Of a stretch of 64,000 nucleotides of DNA, positions 1-7,973 are shown piece by piece. Both the position numbers and the translations under genes were made by a program. How positions within the stretch are numbered: position 1 is the stretch's first letter; every line of letters begins with the position of its first letter. The notes below the pieces were generated by a model. It was not told the origin of the DNA and did no database searches. It was given only the letters and a program-made list of their open reading frames with translations. Source of the stretch: Hydrogenophaga sp. PBL-H3 (lineage in GTDB: Bacteria; Pseudomonadota; Gammaproteobacteria; Burkholderiales; Burkholderiaceae_C). The stretch is from NCBI RefSeq assembly GCF_010104355.1, contig NZ_CP044972.1, forward strand, positions 2,852,001 through 2,916,000, read 5' to 3'.

Positions 1-124
1 TGATGGCGGGCAGCACCTCGGCGCTGGCTGTGCCCGATTGGGCCAGCAGGCCCAGGGCCAGGGCGGCGGCACTGAGGGCGCGCAGGCGGCTGCGGGTGGG
101 TTGGTTCTTCGTGGCGATGGTCAT
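1..124 (-). CDS. Secreted protein, 5' fragment (probable ABC substrate-binding protein)
   Basis: Only the first 41 codons are inside the window; the gene runs off the left edge. Translation from the ATG at 124 gives a basic N-terminus (TKNQPTRSRLR), a hydrophobic Ala/Leu core and an ASA-type cleavage site just before EVLPAI, which is a Sec signal peptide. The short mature stretch does not identify the family. A periplasmic binding protein is my inference from the signal and from the divergent binding-protein gene at 296. The shared 171-bp gap (125-295) should hold both promoters. Confidence 0.5.
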   Translation of the reverse strand, partial: MTIATKNQPTRSRLRALSAAALALGLLAQSGTASAEVLPAI

Positions 125-295
125 GGGGTTCTCCGGGTTGGGTGTCGCGTTGTGAAGGAAGCGCCGATTCTTGGGGCGGATCACAGCCCGGCCAAGGAAG
201 GAAAACAGGGATGCATATGCCGCGACAAATGGCGCAGATGCTTATGCGCATTTCGCCTCACACAGGCCCGCCGAGCCGCACAGAATGCCCATCCC

Positions 296-1141
296 ATGAA
301 CCCACTCCATTCCCTTCAGGAGCCGCCCTTGCGCAAGCTGGCCTGGCTCACCGCACTGGGCGCCACCGCCCTGTGCGCGGCGGTGTTCGCGGCCACGCAA
401 TCGCGTGCCGCCGCCTCCGCACCGCTGCCTGTCCAGGTGCTGCACATCGGTATCTCACCCACCACCCTGCCCGTGAGCACCGGCGAACGCGACTACACCA
501 ACGGTGGCTTCGAGGCGGTCTACGCGCGCGAACTGGCGCGGCATCTCGGCGTCGAGGTCCAACTGGTCCCGCTGGCGCCAGGCGCCCAGGTGCAGGCCCT
601 GCGGCAAGGCGCGGTGGATCTGGTGCTGACGCGCCCCGACAACGACCAGCAGGCACAGCACGGCATGCGCGTGTTGGGCACCGGCTACCAGTCGGGCCTG
701 AGCGTGGCCATGCGCTCGGACACCCCTGTGCGCACCTGGAACGACCTGGCCGGACGCGTGGTCTGCACCACAGCCGAGAACGGGCGCGCCCGTGAGCAGG
801 CCGCGCAGGTCAAGGGGCGGCTGAAGGTGTTCGCCGCGCCGGCGCAAGCCCTGGTGCAGGTGCGCACCGGCGAGTGCGCGGCGGCCATTCTCGACCGCTC
901 GCAGCTGGATGCGCTGCTGTCGAAAAAGGAATGGCAGAAGTTCTCCGCCACCCTGCCGGCCACGGGCACCAGCCCGCTGCAAGCCTGGCTGGCCGATGGC
1001 CGCGCCGACCTGGCCGCGCCCATCCACGCGGCGGTGAACGCCATCGGCTCCAGCGCCCACTGGGCACAACGGCGCCAGACCTGGGCGGCCAACGTGGCCT
1101 TCGAGGTCTACTTCGACCAGACCGGACCGGACTGCCATTGA
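296..1141 (+). CDS. Periplasmic substrate-binding protein, family 3 type
   Basis: This 281-aa protein starts at the ATG at 296, followed by a signal peptide (core LTALGATALCAAVFA, residues about 17-40). The mature part has the layout of bacterial extracellular solute-binding proteins of family 3: an early LHIGISP strand, the GGFEAVYARELARHLGV helix region and a later dipeptide-domain VVCTTAENG segment. It probably binds a small organic ligand in the periplasm. No permease or ATPase gene adjoins it. Its stop overlaps the TTG start of the dihaem peroxidase-like gene, so the two are probably translationally coupled. Binding proteins paired with a c-type cytochrome are known beside quinoprotein dehydrogenase systems, but no dehydrogenase is visible here, so ligand and role are unknown. 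Confidence 0.7.
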   Translation: MNPLHSLQEPPLRKLAWLTALGATALCAAVFAATQSRAAASAPLPVQVLHIGISPTTLPVSTGERDYTNGGFEAVYARELARHLGVEVQLVPLAPGAQVQALRQGAVDLVLTRPDNDQQAQHGMRVLGTGYQSGLSVAMRSDTPVRTWNDLAGRVVCTTAENGRAREQAAQVKGRLKVFAAPAQALVQVRTGECAAAILDRSQLDALLSKKEWQKFSATLPATGTSPLQAWLADGRADLAAPIHAAVNAIGSSAHWAQRRQTWAANVAFEVYFDQTGPDCH

Positions 1142-2166
1142 GCCGGGCGCTGCTCTGGCTCGCTGCGCTGGGCCTGATCGGCTCGGCGGCGATGGCTGGC
1201 GAGCCGCTGCGCGCCGCCTACGAGAAGCCACCAGCTCAATGGCCCGCACCGTGGGTCGACGAGGGCGTGGCCTTCGTGGAACTCGGCGCCCTCGCGCCAC
1301 CACCCTCGCCCACTTCGGCGCGCGCGGCGCAGCTCACGAGGTTGGGCCGCCAGCTGTTCTTCGATGCCCGCCTCTCGCTGGATGGCCGCGTGTCCTGCGC
1401 CAGCTGCCACCGGCCCGACCAGGCCTGGACGCTGCGCACACCCACCGCGCCCGGCGGACGGCGCAACCCACCGGGCCTGCACGGCGTGGCCTCGCGCGCG
1501 CACTGGGCCTGGGACGGTGCCGCCGCTTCGCTGGCTGCGCAGTCGCTGCGGCCGCTGACCGACCCGCGCGAAATGGGCAACCCCTCGCTGGACGAGGTCT
1601 GGCAGCGTGTGCGGGCTGCGCCCGAGTACCGTGCACTCACCACGCCCGAGCAACTGGGCGCGGCGCTGGCGGCCTTCCAGCGCACGCTGCACGCCAGCAG
1701 CCACTTCGACCGCTTCGTGCGGGGAGAGCACCGCGCGCTCAACGACCAGGAGCTGCGAGGCCTGCACCTGTTCCGCACCCAGGCCCGCTGCGCCAACTGC
1801 CACTTCGGCCCCACGTTCAGCGATGGCCGGTTCCACAACCTCGGCATCGCCTTCTTCGGCGAACCCTCGCAGGACCTCGGCCGTTTTGAAGCGACCGGTC
1901 AATGCGAAGACGCGGGCCGCTTTCGCACCGCCAGCCTGCGCGGTGTGTCGCGCACCGCGCCCTACATGCACCACGGCCTGTTCGACACGCTTGCGGGCGT
2001 GCTGCACCTGTACACGCGCGGTGGTGGCGACCCGCGCAACAGCCGCGCGGGCGTGGCGGCGAACCCGCTCTACGCCTGCGCGGCGCGCGTGTCGCCGCAC
2101 CTGCGGCCGCTGCCACTGGGCGAGGCCGACATCGCGGCGCTGCAGGCGTTTCTGAAGACCTTGTGA
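1138..2166 (+). CDS. Dihaem cytochrome c peroxidase / MauG family protein
   Basis: This 342-aa secreted dihaem protein has two CxxCH haem c attachment motifs: CASCH at about residues 87-91 and CANCH at about 218-222. Spacing and total length fit the bacterial cytochrome c peroxidase / MauG family. The N-terminus is hydrophobic (LLWLAALGLIGSAAMAG), a signal peptide for periplasmic export. I place the start at TTG 1138, whose bases overlap the TGA of the upstream gene; this gives the signal peptide at the very N-terminus, whereas the longer reading frame upstream is out-of-frame shadow sequence. The conserved MHHGLFDTL segment near residue 280 is typical of the family. Whether it detoxifies H2O2 or matures a quinone cofactor, as MauG does, cannot be told from sequence alone. 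Confidence 0.85.
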   Translation: MSRALLWLAALGLIGSAAMAGEPLRAAYEKPPAQWPAPWVDEGVAFVELGALAPPPSPTSARAAQLTRLGRQLFFDARLSLDGRVSCASCHRPDQAWTLRTPTAPGGRRNPPGLHGVASRAHWAWDGAAASLAAQSLRPLTDPREMGNPSLDEVWQRVRAAPEYRALTTPEQLGAALAAFQRTLHASSHFDRFVRGEHRALNDQELRGLHLFRTQARCANCHFGPTFSDGRFHNLGIAFFGEPSQDLGRFEATGQCEDAGRFRTASLRGVSRTAPYMHHGLFDTLAGVLHLYTRGGGDPRNSRAGVAANPLYACAARVSPHLRPLPLGEADIAALQAFLKTL

Positions 2167-2170
2167 CGGC

Positions 2171-3523
2171 TCAGGCCGCGAGCCGCGCGGCGGCCGCGTA
2201 GCGGCTCACCGGCCGCTCCAGCCCGAGGTTCTCGCGCAGCGTGCTGCCTTCGTAGGCGGTGCGGAACAGGCCGCGCTTCTGCAGCTCGGGCACCACCAGG
2301 TCCACGAACTCGTTGAGCGAGGCCGGCAGCACCGGCGGCATCACGTTGAAGCCGTCGGCCGCGCCGTTCTCGAACCACTCCTGCATCTGGTCGGCAATGG
2401 TCTGCGGTGTGCCGATCACCACCCAGTGGCCGCGCGCGCCGGCCAGGTATTCGTAGAGCTGGCGCACGGTGAACTGCTCGCGCCGCGCGAGTTCGATCAC
2501 CACGTGCGCGCGGCTGTTGATGCCCTTGGGCGGCTCCGGGTAGTGCGGTGGCGGTGCGTCCAGATTCCAGCGGCGCAGGTCCTCGCCGGGCCAGTACGGT
2601 GCGAGGGTGCTCAGGCCCACCGAGGGGTGGATCAGCGCCTGCAGCTCGGCCCACTTGGCCTGCGCCTCGGCTTCGGTGCGCCCGATCACCGGCGAGATGC
2701 CGGGCAGCACCAACAGCTGCTCGGGCCGCCGGCAGTGCTTCGCCATGCGGCCTTTCACGTCCTTGTAAAACGCCTGCGCCTCGGCCAGGCTGGTCCAGGC
2801 GGTGAAGATCGCTTCCGCCGTGGCCGCCGCGAGTTCCTTGCCGTCCTCGGACGACCCCGCCTGCACGATCACCGGGTGGCCCTGTGGCGAGCGCTCGATG
2901 TTCAGCGGCCCTTTCACCTTCAGGTGCTTGCCGATGTGGTTGAGCTCGTGCAGCTTCGCGGGGTCGAAGTACACGCCCGATGCGCGGTCGCGCACGAAGG
3001 CGTCGTCGTCGAAGCTGTCCCACAGGCCTTTGACCACGTCCACGAACTCGGTGGCCTTGGCGTAGCGCTCGCCGGGCGTGGGGTGCGCGTCCAGACCGAA
3101 GTTGCCATGCACGCTGTCGTTGCTGGTGGTCACCACGTTCCAGGCCGCGCGGCCCTTGCTGATGTGGTCGAGCGACGCGAATTTGCGCGCCAGCAGGTAG
3201 GGGTCTTCGTAGGTGGTGGACGCGGTGGCGACGAAGCCGATGTGTTTCGTCACCGCCGCGAGCGCGGCCCACAACGTGACCGGCTCGAAGTGCGAGATGC
3301 GTCCCTGGCGGCTGAAGGACTCGTCGTCGCCCGTGCCCCAGATGCCGGGGCTGTCGGCCACGAACACCTGGTCAAACAGGCCGCGCTCGGCGGTCTGCGC
3401 GACCTCGATGTAGTGGTCGATGTTGGTGCCCGAGTCGATCTGCGAACCGGGATGGCGCCAGGCGGCGATGTGGTGGCCCGTGGCCATGATGAAGGCGCCC
3501 AGGCGCAGTTGTCTGTTGCTCAT
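2171..3523 (-). CDS. LLM-class flavin-dependent monooxygenase (NtaA/SnaA/DszA type)
   Basis: This 450-aa protein is a bacterial luciferase-like oxidoreductase. The start RQLRLGAFIMATGHHIAAW, the VFVADSPG strand and the DHISKGRAAWNVVTTSN flavin-binding region match the NtaA/SnaA/DszA branch, which uses FMNH2 from a separate reductase to oxidise sulfonates, sulfones, aminopolycarboxylates and similar compounds. The ATG at 3523 is chosen because a GGAG-like site precedes it and the family N-terminus begins there; codons further upstream do not resemble the family. It is convergent with the MauG-like gene (4 bp between stops) and divergent from the sulfur operon at 3883. That context suggests an organosulfur substrate, but this is inference. 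Confidence 0.85.
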   Translation of the reverse strand: MSNRQLRLGAFIMATGHHIAAWRHPGSQIDSGTNIDHYIEVAQTAERGLFDQVFVADSPGIWGTGDDESFSRQGRISHFEPVTLWAALAAVTKHIGFVATASTTYEDPYLLARKFASLDHISKGRAAWNVVTTSNDSVHGNFGLDAHPTPGERYAKATEFVDVVKGLWDSFDDDAFVRDRASGVYFDPAKLHELNHIGKHLKVKGPLNIERSPQGHPVIVQAGSSEDGKELAAATAEAIFTAWTSLAEAQAFYKDVKGRMAKHCRRPEQLLVLPGISPVIGRTEAEAQAKWAELQALIHPSVGLSTLAPYWPGEDLRRWNLDAPPPHYPEPPKGINSRAHVVIELARREQFTVRQLYEYLAGARGHWVVIGTPQTIADQMQEWFENGAADGFNVMPPVLPASLNEFVDLVVPELQKRGLFRTAYEGSTLRENLGLERPVSRYAAAARLAA

Positions 3524-3675
3524 TGGAGGTTGCTCCCTGTGGATCGAGCCCGCCAATCTAGGCCCGGACTCCTCCGCGCGGAACGAAACAAACCGCATAT
3601 CCATAGCCGTTCTGCTTCGTTGTGGACCCGGTCCCGCCTGCCTAGCATCGGTGCACCGGTTCTGAAAAGTCTGGT

Positions 3676-3746
3676 CCGGCCGATGCGGAGATGAGAGAAC
3701 CCTGGTTGTCTCCTGGGGGGAGGATTGCATCGGCCGGCTTTTTTTT
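3676..3746 (+). terminator. Long hairpin with U-tract in the leader of the encapsulin operon
   Basis: Arms CCGGCCGATGC (3676-3686) and GCATCGGCCGG (3727-3737) are perfectly complementary over 11 bp and are followed by C and eight T (3739-3746). The 40-nt loop has its own small pairing (GGAGA with TCTCC). This is an intrinsic terminator on the + strand, but it sits about 137 bp before the rhodanese start and after no + strand gene. It therefore either ends a short leader or small RNA, or acts as an attenuator. Apart from this and the A-rich site after it, the 359-bp gap 3524-3882 shows nothing else I can name. Confidence 0.65.
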
Positions 3747-3778
3747 GAGCGCGATCCGGCTCAGATGTTTGGGCAATG

Positions 3779-3808
3779 AAGAAACAAAAAAACAATGGTT
3801 TGTGTGTT
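3779..3808. promoter_or_regulatory. A-rich candidate sulfur-regulator site before the encapsulin operon
   Basis: An A-rich tract (GAAACAAAAAAACAATGG) is followed by TTTGTGTG, just downstream of the leader terminator and about 75 bp before the rhodanese start. The same A-rich / GTTTG arrangement recurs before the alpha/beta hydrolase gene and before sbp. It may be a binding site for a CysB-type LysR regulator, but the match is loose. Confidence 0.25.
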
Positions 3809-3882
3809 GAAGCTGCGCTTTTAGAGTGCCTCCATGCCTTGCGCACAGGTCGCGGGCAGTCACACACGAAAGGGTTTCTCAC

Positions 3883-4350
3883 ATGACCGTTGCCTCCGAA
3901 TCTCCCACCTTGCGCGACGCCCTGGAAGCCGCCGAGCAGGCCGCCCGATCCGCGGGCCTGCCCTATGCGGGCGGCGTCTCGCCCGGGCTCGCCTGGTCGC
4001 TGTTTTCCACGGGCCAGGCCATCCTGGTGGACGTGCGCAGCGCCGAAGAGCGCAAGTTTGTCGGCCAGGTGCCCGAGAGCGTTCATGTGCCCTGGGCCAC
4101 CGGCACCAACCTCACGCGCAACCCGCGTTTCGTGCGCGAACTCGAAGCCAAAACCGGCAAGGACGCGCGCATCCTGCTGCTGTGCCGCAGCGGCAAGCGC
4201 TCGGCACTGGCGGCCGAGGCAGCGGCCCAAGCCGGCTTCACCCAGGTGTTCAACGTGCTCGAAGGTTTCGAGGGCGAGATCGACGCCAACCAACACCGCG
4301 GTGGCCAGGACGGCTGGCGCTTCCAGGGGCTGCCGTGGGTTCAAGACTGA
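3883..4350 (+). CDS. Rhodanese-domain sulfurtransferase of the encapsulin operon
   Basis: This 155-aa single rhodanese domain has the active-site loop LLLCRSGKRS; Cys101 would carry the persulfide. Other rhodanese hallmarks are ILVDVRSAEE near residues 46-56 and the C-terminal WRFQGLPW segment. Rhodaneses move sulfane sulfur between thiol donors and acceptors. The ATG at 3883 is used because it follows a plausible purine-rich site and skips an unrelated leader. Its stop TGA overlaps the ATG of the serine acetyltransferase gene by one base, so the genes are co-translated. Rhodanese genes are regular neighbours of family 2A encapsulins, which supports a role in delivering or removing sulfur at the compartment. 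Confidence 0.88.
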   Translation: MTVASESPTLRDALEAAEQAARSAGLPYAGGVSPGLAWSLFSTGQAILVDVRSAEERKFVGQVPESVHVPWATGTNLTRNPRFVRELEAKTGKDARILLLCRSGKRSALAAEAAAQAGFTQVFNVLEGFEGEIDANQHRGGQDGWRFQGLPWVQD

Positions 4351-5291
4351 TGGACGACGCACTCACCCCCGAGGTGCGCACGCACCTGTTTGACCTGCAG
4401 CAGGTCGTGCGCGATCTGGCCGATGTACGCCAGCGCTGGCGCACAGCGCAGAAGCGCTCGCGCGAACCCGGCGGTCGAGAGCTGCCCTCGCGCGACGCGC
4501 TCACCGACATCCTAGACGGGCTGCGCGGCGCGTTGTTTCCGATGCGCCTGGGCCCACCCGACCTGCGCCAGGAGAGCGAGGACTTCTACATCGGCCACAC
4601 GCTGGACACGTCGTTGCAAGCCCTGCTGGGCCAGGTGCGGCTGGAGCTGCGCCACCAGCACCGCCACGAGGGCGGCGGCCATGAGGCGGCGACCGAACAG
4701 CAGGCGCGCGACCTCGTGCGCGATTTCGCGCACTCGCTGCCCGCCATCCGCGAGCTGCTCGACAGCGACGTGGTGGCGGCCTTCGAGGGCGACCCCGCCG
4801 CGCGCAGCGTGGACGAGGTGCTGCTGTGCTACCCCGGCATCCAGGCCATGATCCACCACCGCGTGGCGCACCGCTTCTACCAGCTGGGGGTGCCGCTGCT
4901 GGCGCGCATCGTGGCCGAGCTCGCGCACAGCGCGACCGGCATCGACATCCACCCGGGTGCCTCCATCGGCGCGGGCTTCTTCATCGACCACGGCACGGGC
5001 GTGGTGATCGGCGAGACCGCCGTGATCGGTCAGCGCGTGCGCGTGTACCAGGCGGTCACGCTGGGCGCCAAGCGCTTCCCCACCGACGACAACGGCCACC
5101 TGAGCAAAGGCCTGGCGCGCCACCCCGTGGTGGAGGACGACGTGGTGATCTACGCCGGCGCCACCGTGCTCGGGCGCGTGACCATCGGCCGCGGCGCCAC
5201 CATCGGCGGCAACCTCTGGGTCACGCACGACGTGGCCGCAGGCGCCAACCTGAGCCAGGCGCGATCACGGGAGGTCACCACCAGCCCCTGA
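4350..5291 (+). CDS. Serine O-acetyltransferase (CysE/EpsC-like)
   Basis: This 313-aa enzyme would make O-acetylserine from serine and acetyl-CoA, the first step of cysteine synthesis. The C-terminal third is a left-handed beta-helix of hexapeptide repeats (IDIHPGASIGAG, FFIDHGTGVVIGETAVIG, ATVLGRVTIGRGATIGGN), with the HPG and DHGTG histidines expected for the active site. The helical N-terminal domain (residues 1 to about 150) is longer than in E. coli CysE, as in EpsC-like forms. It starts at ATG 4350 inside the rhodanese stop codon. Serine acetyltransferases of this sort accompany the family 2A shell/cysteine desulfurase pair, which ties cysteine supply to the compartment. A 114-bp gap without features follows. 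Confidence 0.88.
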   Translation: MDDALTPEVRTHLFDLQQVVRDLADVRQRWRTAQKRSREPGGRELPSRDALTDILDGLRGALFPMRLGPPDLRQESEDFYIGHTLDTSLQALLGQVRLELRHQHRHEGGGHEAATEQQARDLVRDFAHSLPAIRELLDSDVVAAFEGDPAARSVDEVLLCYPGIQAMIHHRVAHRFYQLGVPLLARIVAELAHSATGIDIHPGASIGAGFFIDHGTGVVIGETAVIGQRVRVYQAVTLGAKRFPTDDNGHLSKGLARHPVVEDDVVIYAGATVLGRVTIGRGATIGGNLWVTHDVAAGANLSQARSREVTTSP

Positions 5292-5405
5292 TCGACCGCC
5301 GCCACCCAGCCCCTTCACCCGCCCCCCTCGCCGCGTCGCTCAAGCCGCACGCACAGGGTTTCCTGTTGCCTTTTTCTTTTCAACCATCGATGCCACGGAG
5401 CCTTC

Positions 5406-6335
5406 ATGTCTGACCACACCCCTTCCCAGCTGGCGCTGAGCGACAACGCCGCTCGCCAACTGGCCAACGCCACCAAGACCGCACCGGTCCTGTCCACCAT
5501 CAGCCCGCGCTGGCTCACGCACCTGCTGCAGTGGCAGCCGGTGGAGGCCGGCATCTACCGCCTCAACAAGGTGAAGAACCCGCAGGACGTGGAGGTGCTG
5601 TGCGCGCAGCGCGACGAGAGCGAACTGCCCTCGACCTTCGTGGACTACGAAGACCAGCCGCGCGAGTATTTCCTGAACGCCGTGTCCACCGTGCTCGACG
5701 TGCACACCCGCGTGTCCGACCTCTACAGCAGCCCGCACGACCAGATCAAGGAACAGCTGCGCCTGACCATCGAGACCATCAAGGAAAAGCAGGAAAGCGA
5801 GCTGATCAACAACGCCGACTACGGCCTGCTGGCCAGCGTGCACCCCAACCAGATCGTCTACCCCCTCACCGGCGCGCCCACGCCCGATGATCTGGACGAA
5901 CTGCTGACCAAGGTGTGGAAGGAGCCCGCCTTCTTCCTCACGCACCCGCTGGCCATCGCTGCCTTCGGCCGCGAATGCACACGCCGTGGCGTGCCACCGC
6001 CCACGGTGAGTCTGTTCGGCTCGCAGTTCCTCACCTGGCGCGGCATCCCGCTGATTCCCAGCGACAAGGTGCCCGTGGCCGATGGCAAGACCAAGATCCT
6101 GCTGCTGCGCGTGGGCGACAAGCGCCAGGGCGTGGTGGGCCTCTACCAGCCGGGCCTGGCGGGTGAGCAGAGTCCGGGCCTGTCGGTGCGCTTCATGGGC
6201 ATCAACCGCAGTGCCATCGCCTCGTACCTGATCTCGCTGTACTGCTCGCTCGCGGTGCAGACCGAGGACGCACTGGCCGTGCTGGAAGACGTTGAAGTGG
6301 GCAAGTTCCATGACTATCCAGACACCTACAAGTGA
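5406..6335 (+). CDS. Family 2A encapsulin shell protein (SrpI-like)
   Basis: This 309-aa protein has the HK97-type major-capsid-like fold expected of family 2A encapsulins, once annotated as SrpI or 'family 2 encapsulin'. Recognition rests on the overall sequence (early LSTISPRWLTHLLQWQ, the DYEDQPREYFLNAVST stretch, a central INNADYGLLASVHPNQ, the FLTHPLAIAAFGREC helix and the C-terminal ISLYCSLAVQTEDALAVLE), on the length, and on the operon. Shell copies self-assemble into a cytoplasmic compartment that encloses a cysteine desulfurase. The desulfurase gene starts inside the last 26 bp of this gene, and rhodanese and serine acetyltransferase precede it. In studied relatives the compartment stores elemental sulfur; I infer the same here. 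The CDS has no signal peptide. Confidence 0.88.
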   Translation: MSDHTPSQLALSDNAARQLANATKTAPVLSTISPRWLTHLLQWQPVEAGIYRLNKVKNPQDVEVLCAQRDESELPSTFVDYEDQPREYFLNAVSTVLDVHTRVSDLYSSPHDQIKEQLRLTIETIKEKQESELINNADYGLLASVHPNQIVYPLTGAPTPDDLDELLTKVWKEPAFFLTHPLAIAAFGRECTRRGVPPPTVSLFGSQFLTWRGIPLIPSDKVPVADGKTKILLLRVGDKRQGVVGLYQPGLAGEQSPGLSVRFMGINRSAIASYLISLYCSLAVQTEDALAVLEDVEVGKFHDYPDTYK

Positions 6336-7936
6336 GCTGCCGGGCGCCACGCCGCCCGCCGGACTTCCCGACCTCGCCGCGCTGAACCAGCTGGCTGGCG
6401 CGTTCTTCGCTGCCCTGCCCGGCGCGCTGGCACCCGGTGCGAACCTGGCGCCCGCCCCACCTCAGAGCCTGCTCGCGCTGGCCGTACCCACCGCGACCGG
6501 CGCCACCGCACCCGACCCGGCGGCCTCGTTCGGCTTTCCCACGGGCGAGGCCTTGCGCGCGTTGCTCGCCGAGCCGCCGCGCCACGCCGGCACGCCCGGT
6601 GCGGCTGCGCCGACCAGCCCGACCGACACGGCCGGCGCGTTCTACCTCACGGAGGTGCTGCAGACGCCCCAAGGCTTCGCCACCACCGCGCCGCAATCCG
6701 ACACCACGCGCCACCCGCCGTTCGACGTCAACGCCATCCGGCGCGACTTCCCCATCCTGCAGGAGCGCGTGAACGGCCGGCAGCTGGTGTGGTTGGACAA
6801 CGCCGCCACCACGCAGAAGCCGCAGTCGGTGATCGACCGCATCGCGTATTTCTACGAGCACGAGAACTCCAACATCCACCGCGCGGCGCACGCACTGGCC
6901 GCGCGCGCGACCGACGCCTACGAGGGCGCGCGCGAGAAAGTGCGCGCCTTCCTCGGCGCATCCTCGGTGGACGAGATCGTCTTCGTGCGCGGTGCCACCG
7001 AGGCCATCAACCTCGTGGCCAAGACCTGGGGCGCGAAGCACGTGGGCGCGGGCGACGAGATCATCGTCTCGCACCTGGAGCACCACGCCAACATCGTGCC
7101 CTGGCAGCAGCTCGCAGCCGACAAGGGTGCGGTGATCCGGGTGATCCCGGTGGACGACACCGGCCAGGTGCGGCTCGACGAGTTCCAGAAGCTGCTCAAC
7201 GCCCGCACGAAGATCGTGGCCGTCACGCAGGTGTCGAACGCACTGGGTACGGTGGTGCCGGTGAAAGAGATCGTGGAACTGGCGCACCGCGCTGGCGCGA
7301 AGGCGCTGGTGGATGGCGCGCAATCGGTGAGCCACCTGCGCGTGAACGTGCAGGCGATCGACGCCGACTTCTTCGTGTTCTCGGGCCACAAGATCTTCGG
7401 CCCCACCGGCATCGGTGTGGTCTACGGCAAGCGCGCTGCTCGACGACATGCCGCCCTGGCAGGGTGGCGGCAACATGATCGCCGACGTGAGCTTCGAGCG
7501 CACGGTGTTCCAGCCGCCGCCCAACAAGTTCGAGGCCGGCACCGGCAACATCGCCGACGCGGTGGGCCTGGGCGCGGCGATCGACTACGTGCAGCGCATC
7601 GGGCTGGAGAACATCGCGCGCTACGAGCATGACCTGCTGGCCTACGCCACACACCACCTGCAACCGATTCCCGGCGTGCGCCTGATCGGCACCGCGCACG
7701 AGAAGGCCAGCGTGCTGTCTTTCGTGTTGCAGGGCTACACCACCGAAGAGGTGGGCAAGGCGCTCAACGAGGAAGGCATTGCGGTGCGCTCGGGCCACCA
7801 CTGCGCACAGCCCATCCTGCGGCGCTTCGGCGTCGAGACCACGGTGCGGCCGTCGCTGGCCTTCTACAACACCTGCGAGGAGGTGGACCGCTTCATCGCG
7901 GTGGTGCGCCGCCTGAGTTCGGCGCGGCGGCGCTGA
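6310..7936 (+). pseudogene. SufS-type cysteine desulfurase, encapsulin cargo, frameshifted
   Basis: This is a PLP-dependent cysteine desulfurase that would release sulfur from cysteine inside the encapsulin. Residues 1 to about 137 are a Pro/Ala/Gly-rich, probably disordered extension with short hydrophobic motifs (LNQLAGAFFAALPG, GFPTGEALRALLAEPP, GAFYLTEVL), as in family 2A cargo-loading domains. The SufS domain begins at FDVNAIRRDFP. The PLP lysine is in FVFSGHK (about residue 361). At 7432-7436 the frame breaks: after GVVYGKR the sequence continues one frame over as LLDDMPPWQGGG, as if two bases were lost from a GC run. The catalytic cysteine (RSGHHCAQP, codon 7802-7804) lies in the second frame. 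The gene is either broken or affected by a sequencing error. Confidence 0.88.
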
Positions 7937-7943
7937 GTCCGGC

Positions 7944-7973
7944 GCGTGAGGCCCCGGGGCGCCGGGCTCACGC
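7944..7973. terminator. Hairpin between the convergent desulfurase and small membrane protein genes
   Basis: Arms GCGTGAG (7944-7950) and CTCACGC (7967-7973) pair, with further CCC/GGG pairing inside. The hairpin lies between two convergent genes and overlaps the stop of the minus-strand gene. It lacks a T-run in either direction, so it is a weak terminator candidate. Confidence 0.35.

Noticed and set aside
2426-3694. A 422-codon + strand frame opposite the LLM monooxygenase
   Set aside because: Shadow of a strongly recognisable flavin monooxygenase; Val/Arg/His-rich and without motifs.
3640-3760. Assignment of the leader hairpin to a known riboswitch (SAM, TPP, cobalamin)
   Set aside because: No conserved core of any of these classes could be found by eye; only the terminator is supported.
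7428-7440. Programmed ribosomal frameshifting in the desulfurase
   Set aside because: No slippery heptamer or downstream pseudoknot stands out, and the GC run fits a plain indel.
7415-7936. Treating the 3' part of the desulfurase as a separate small gene
   Set aside because: It continues the SufS sequence without a gap and has no ribosome site or natural start; a frameshift explains it better.
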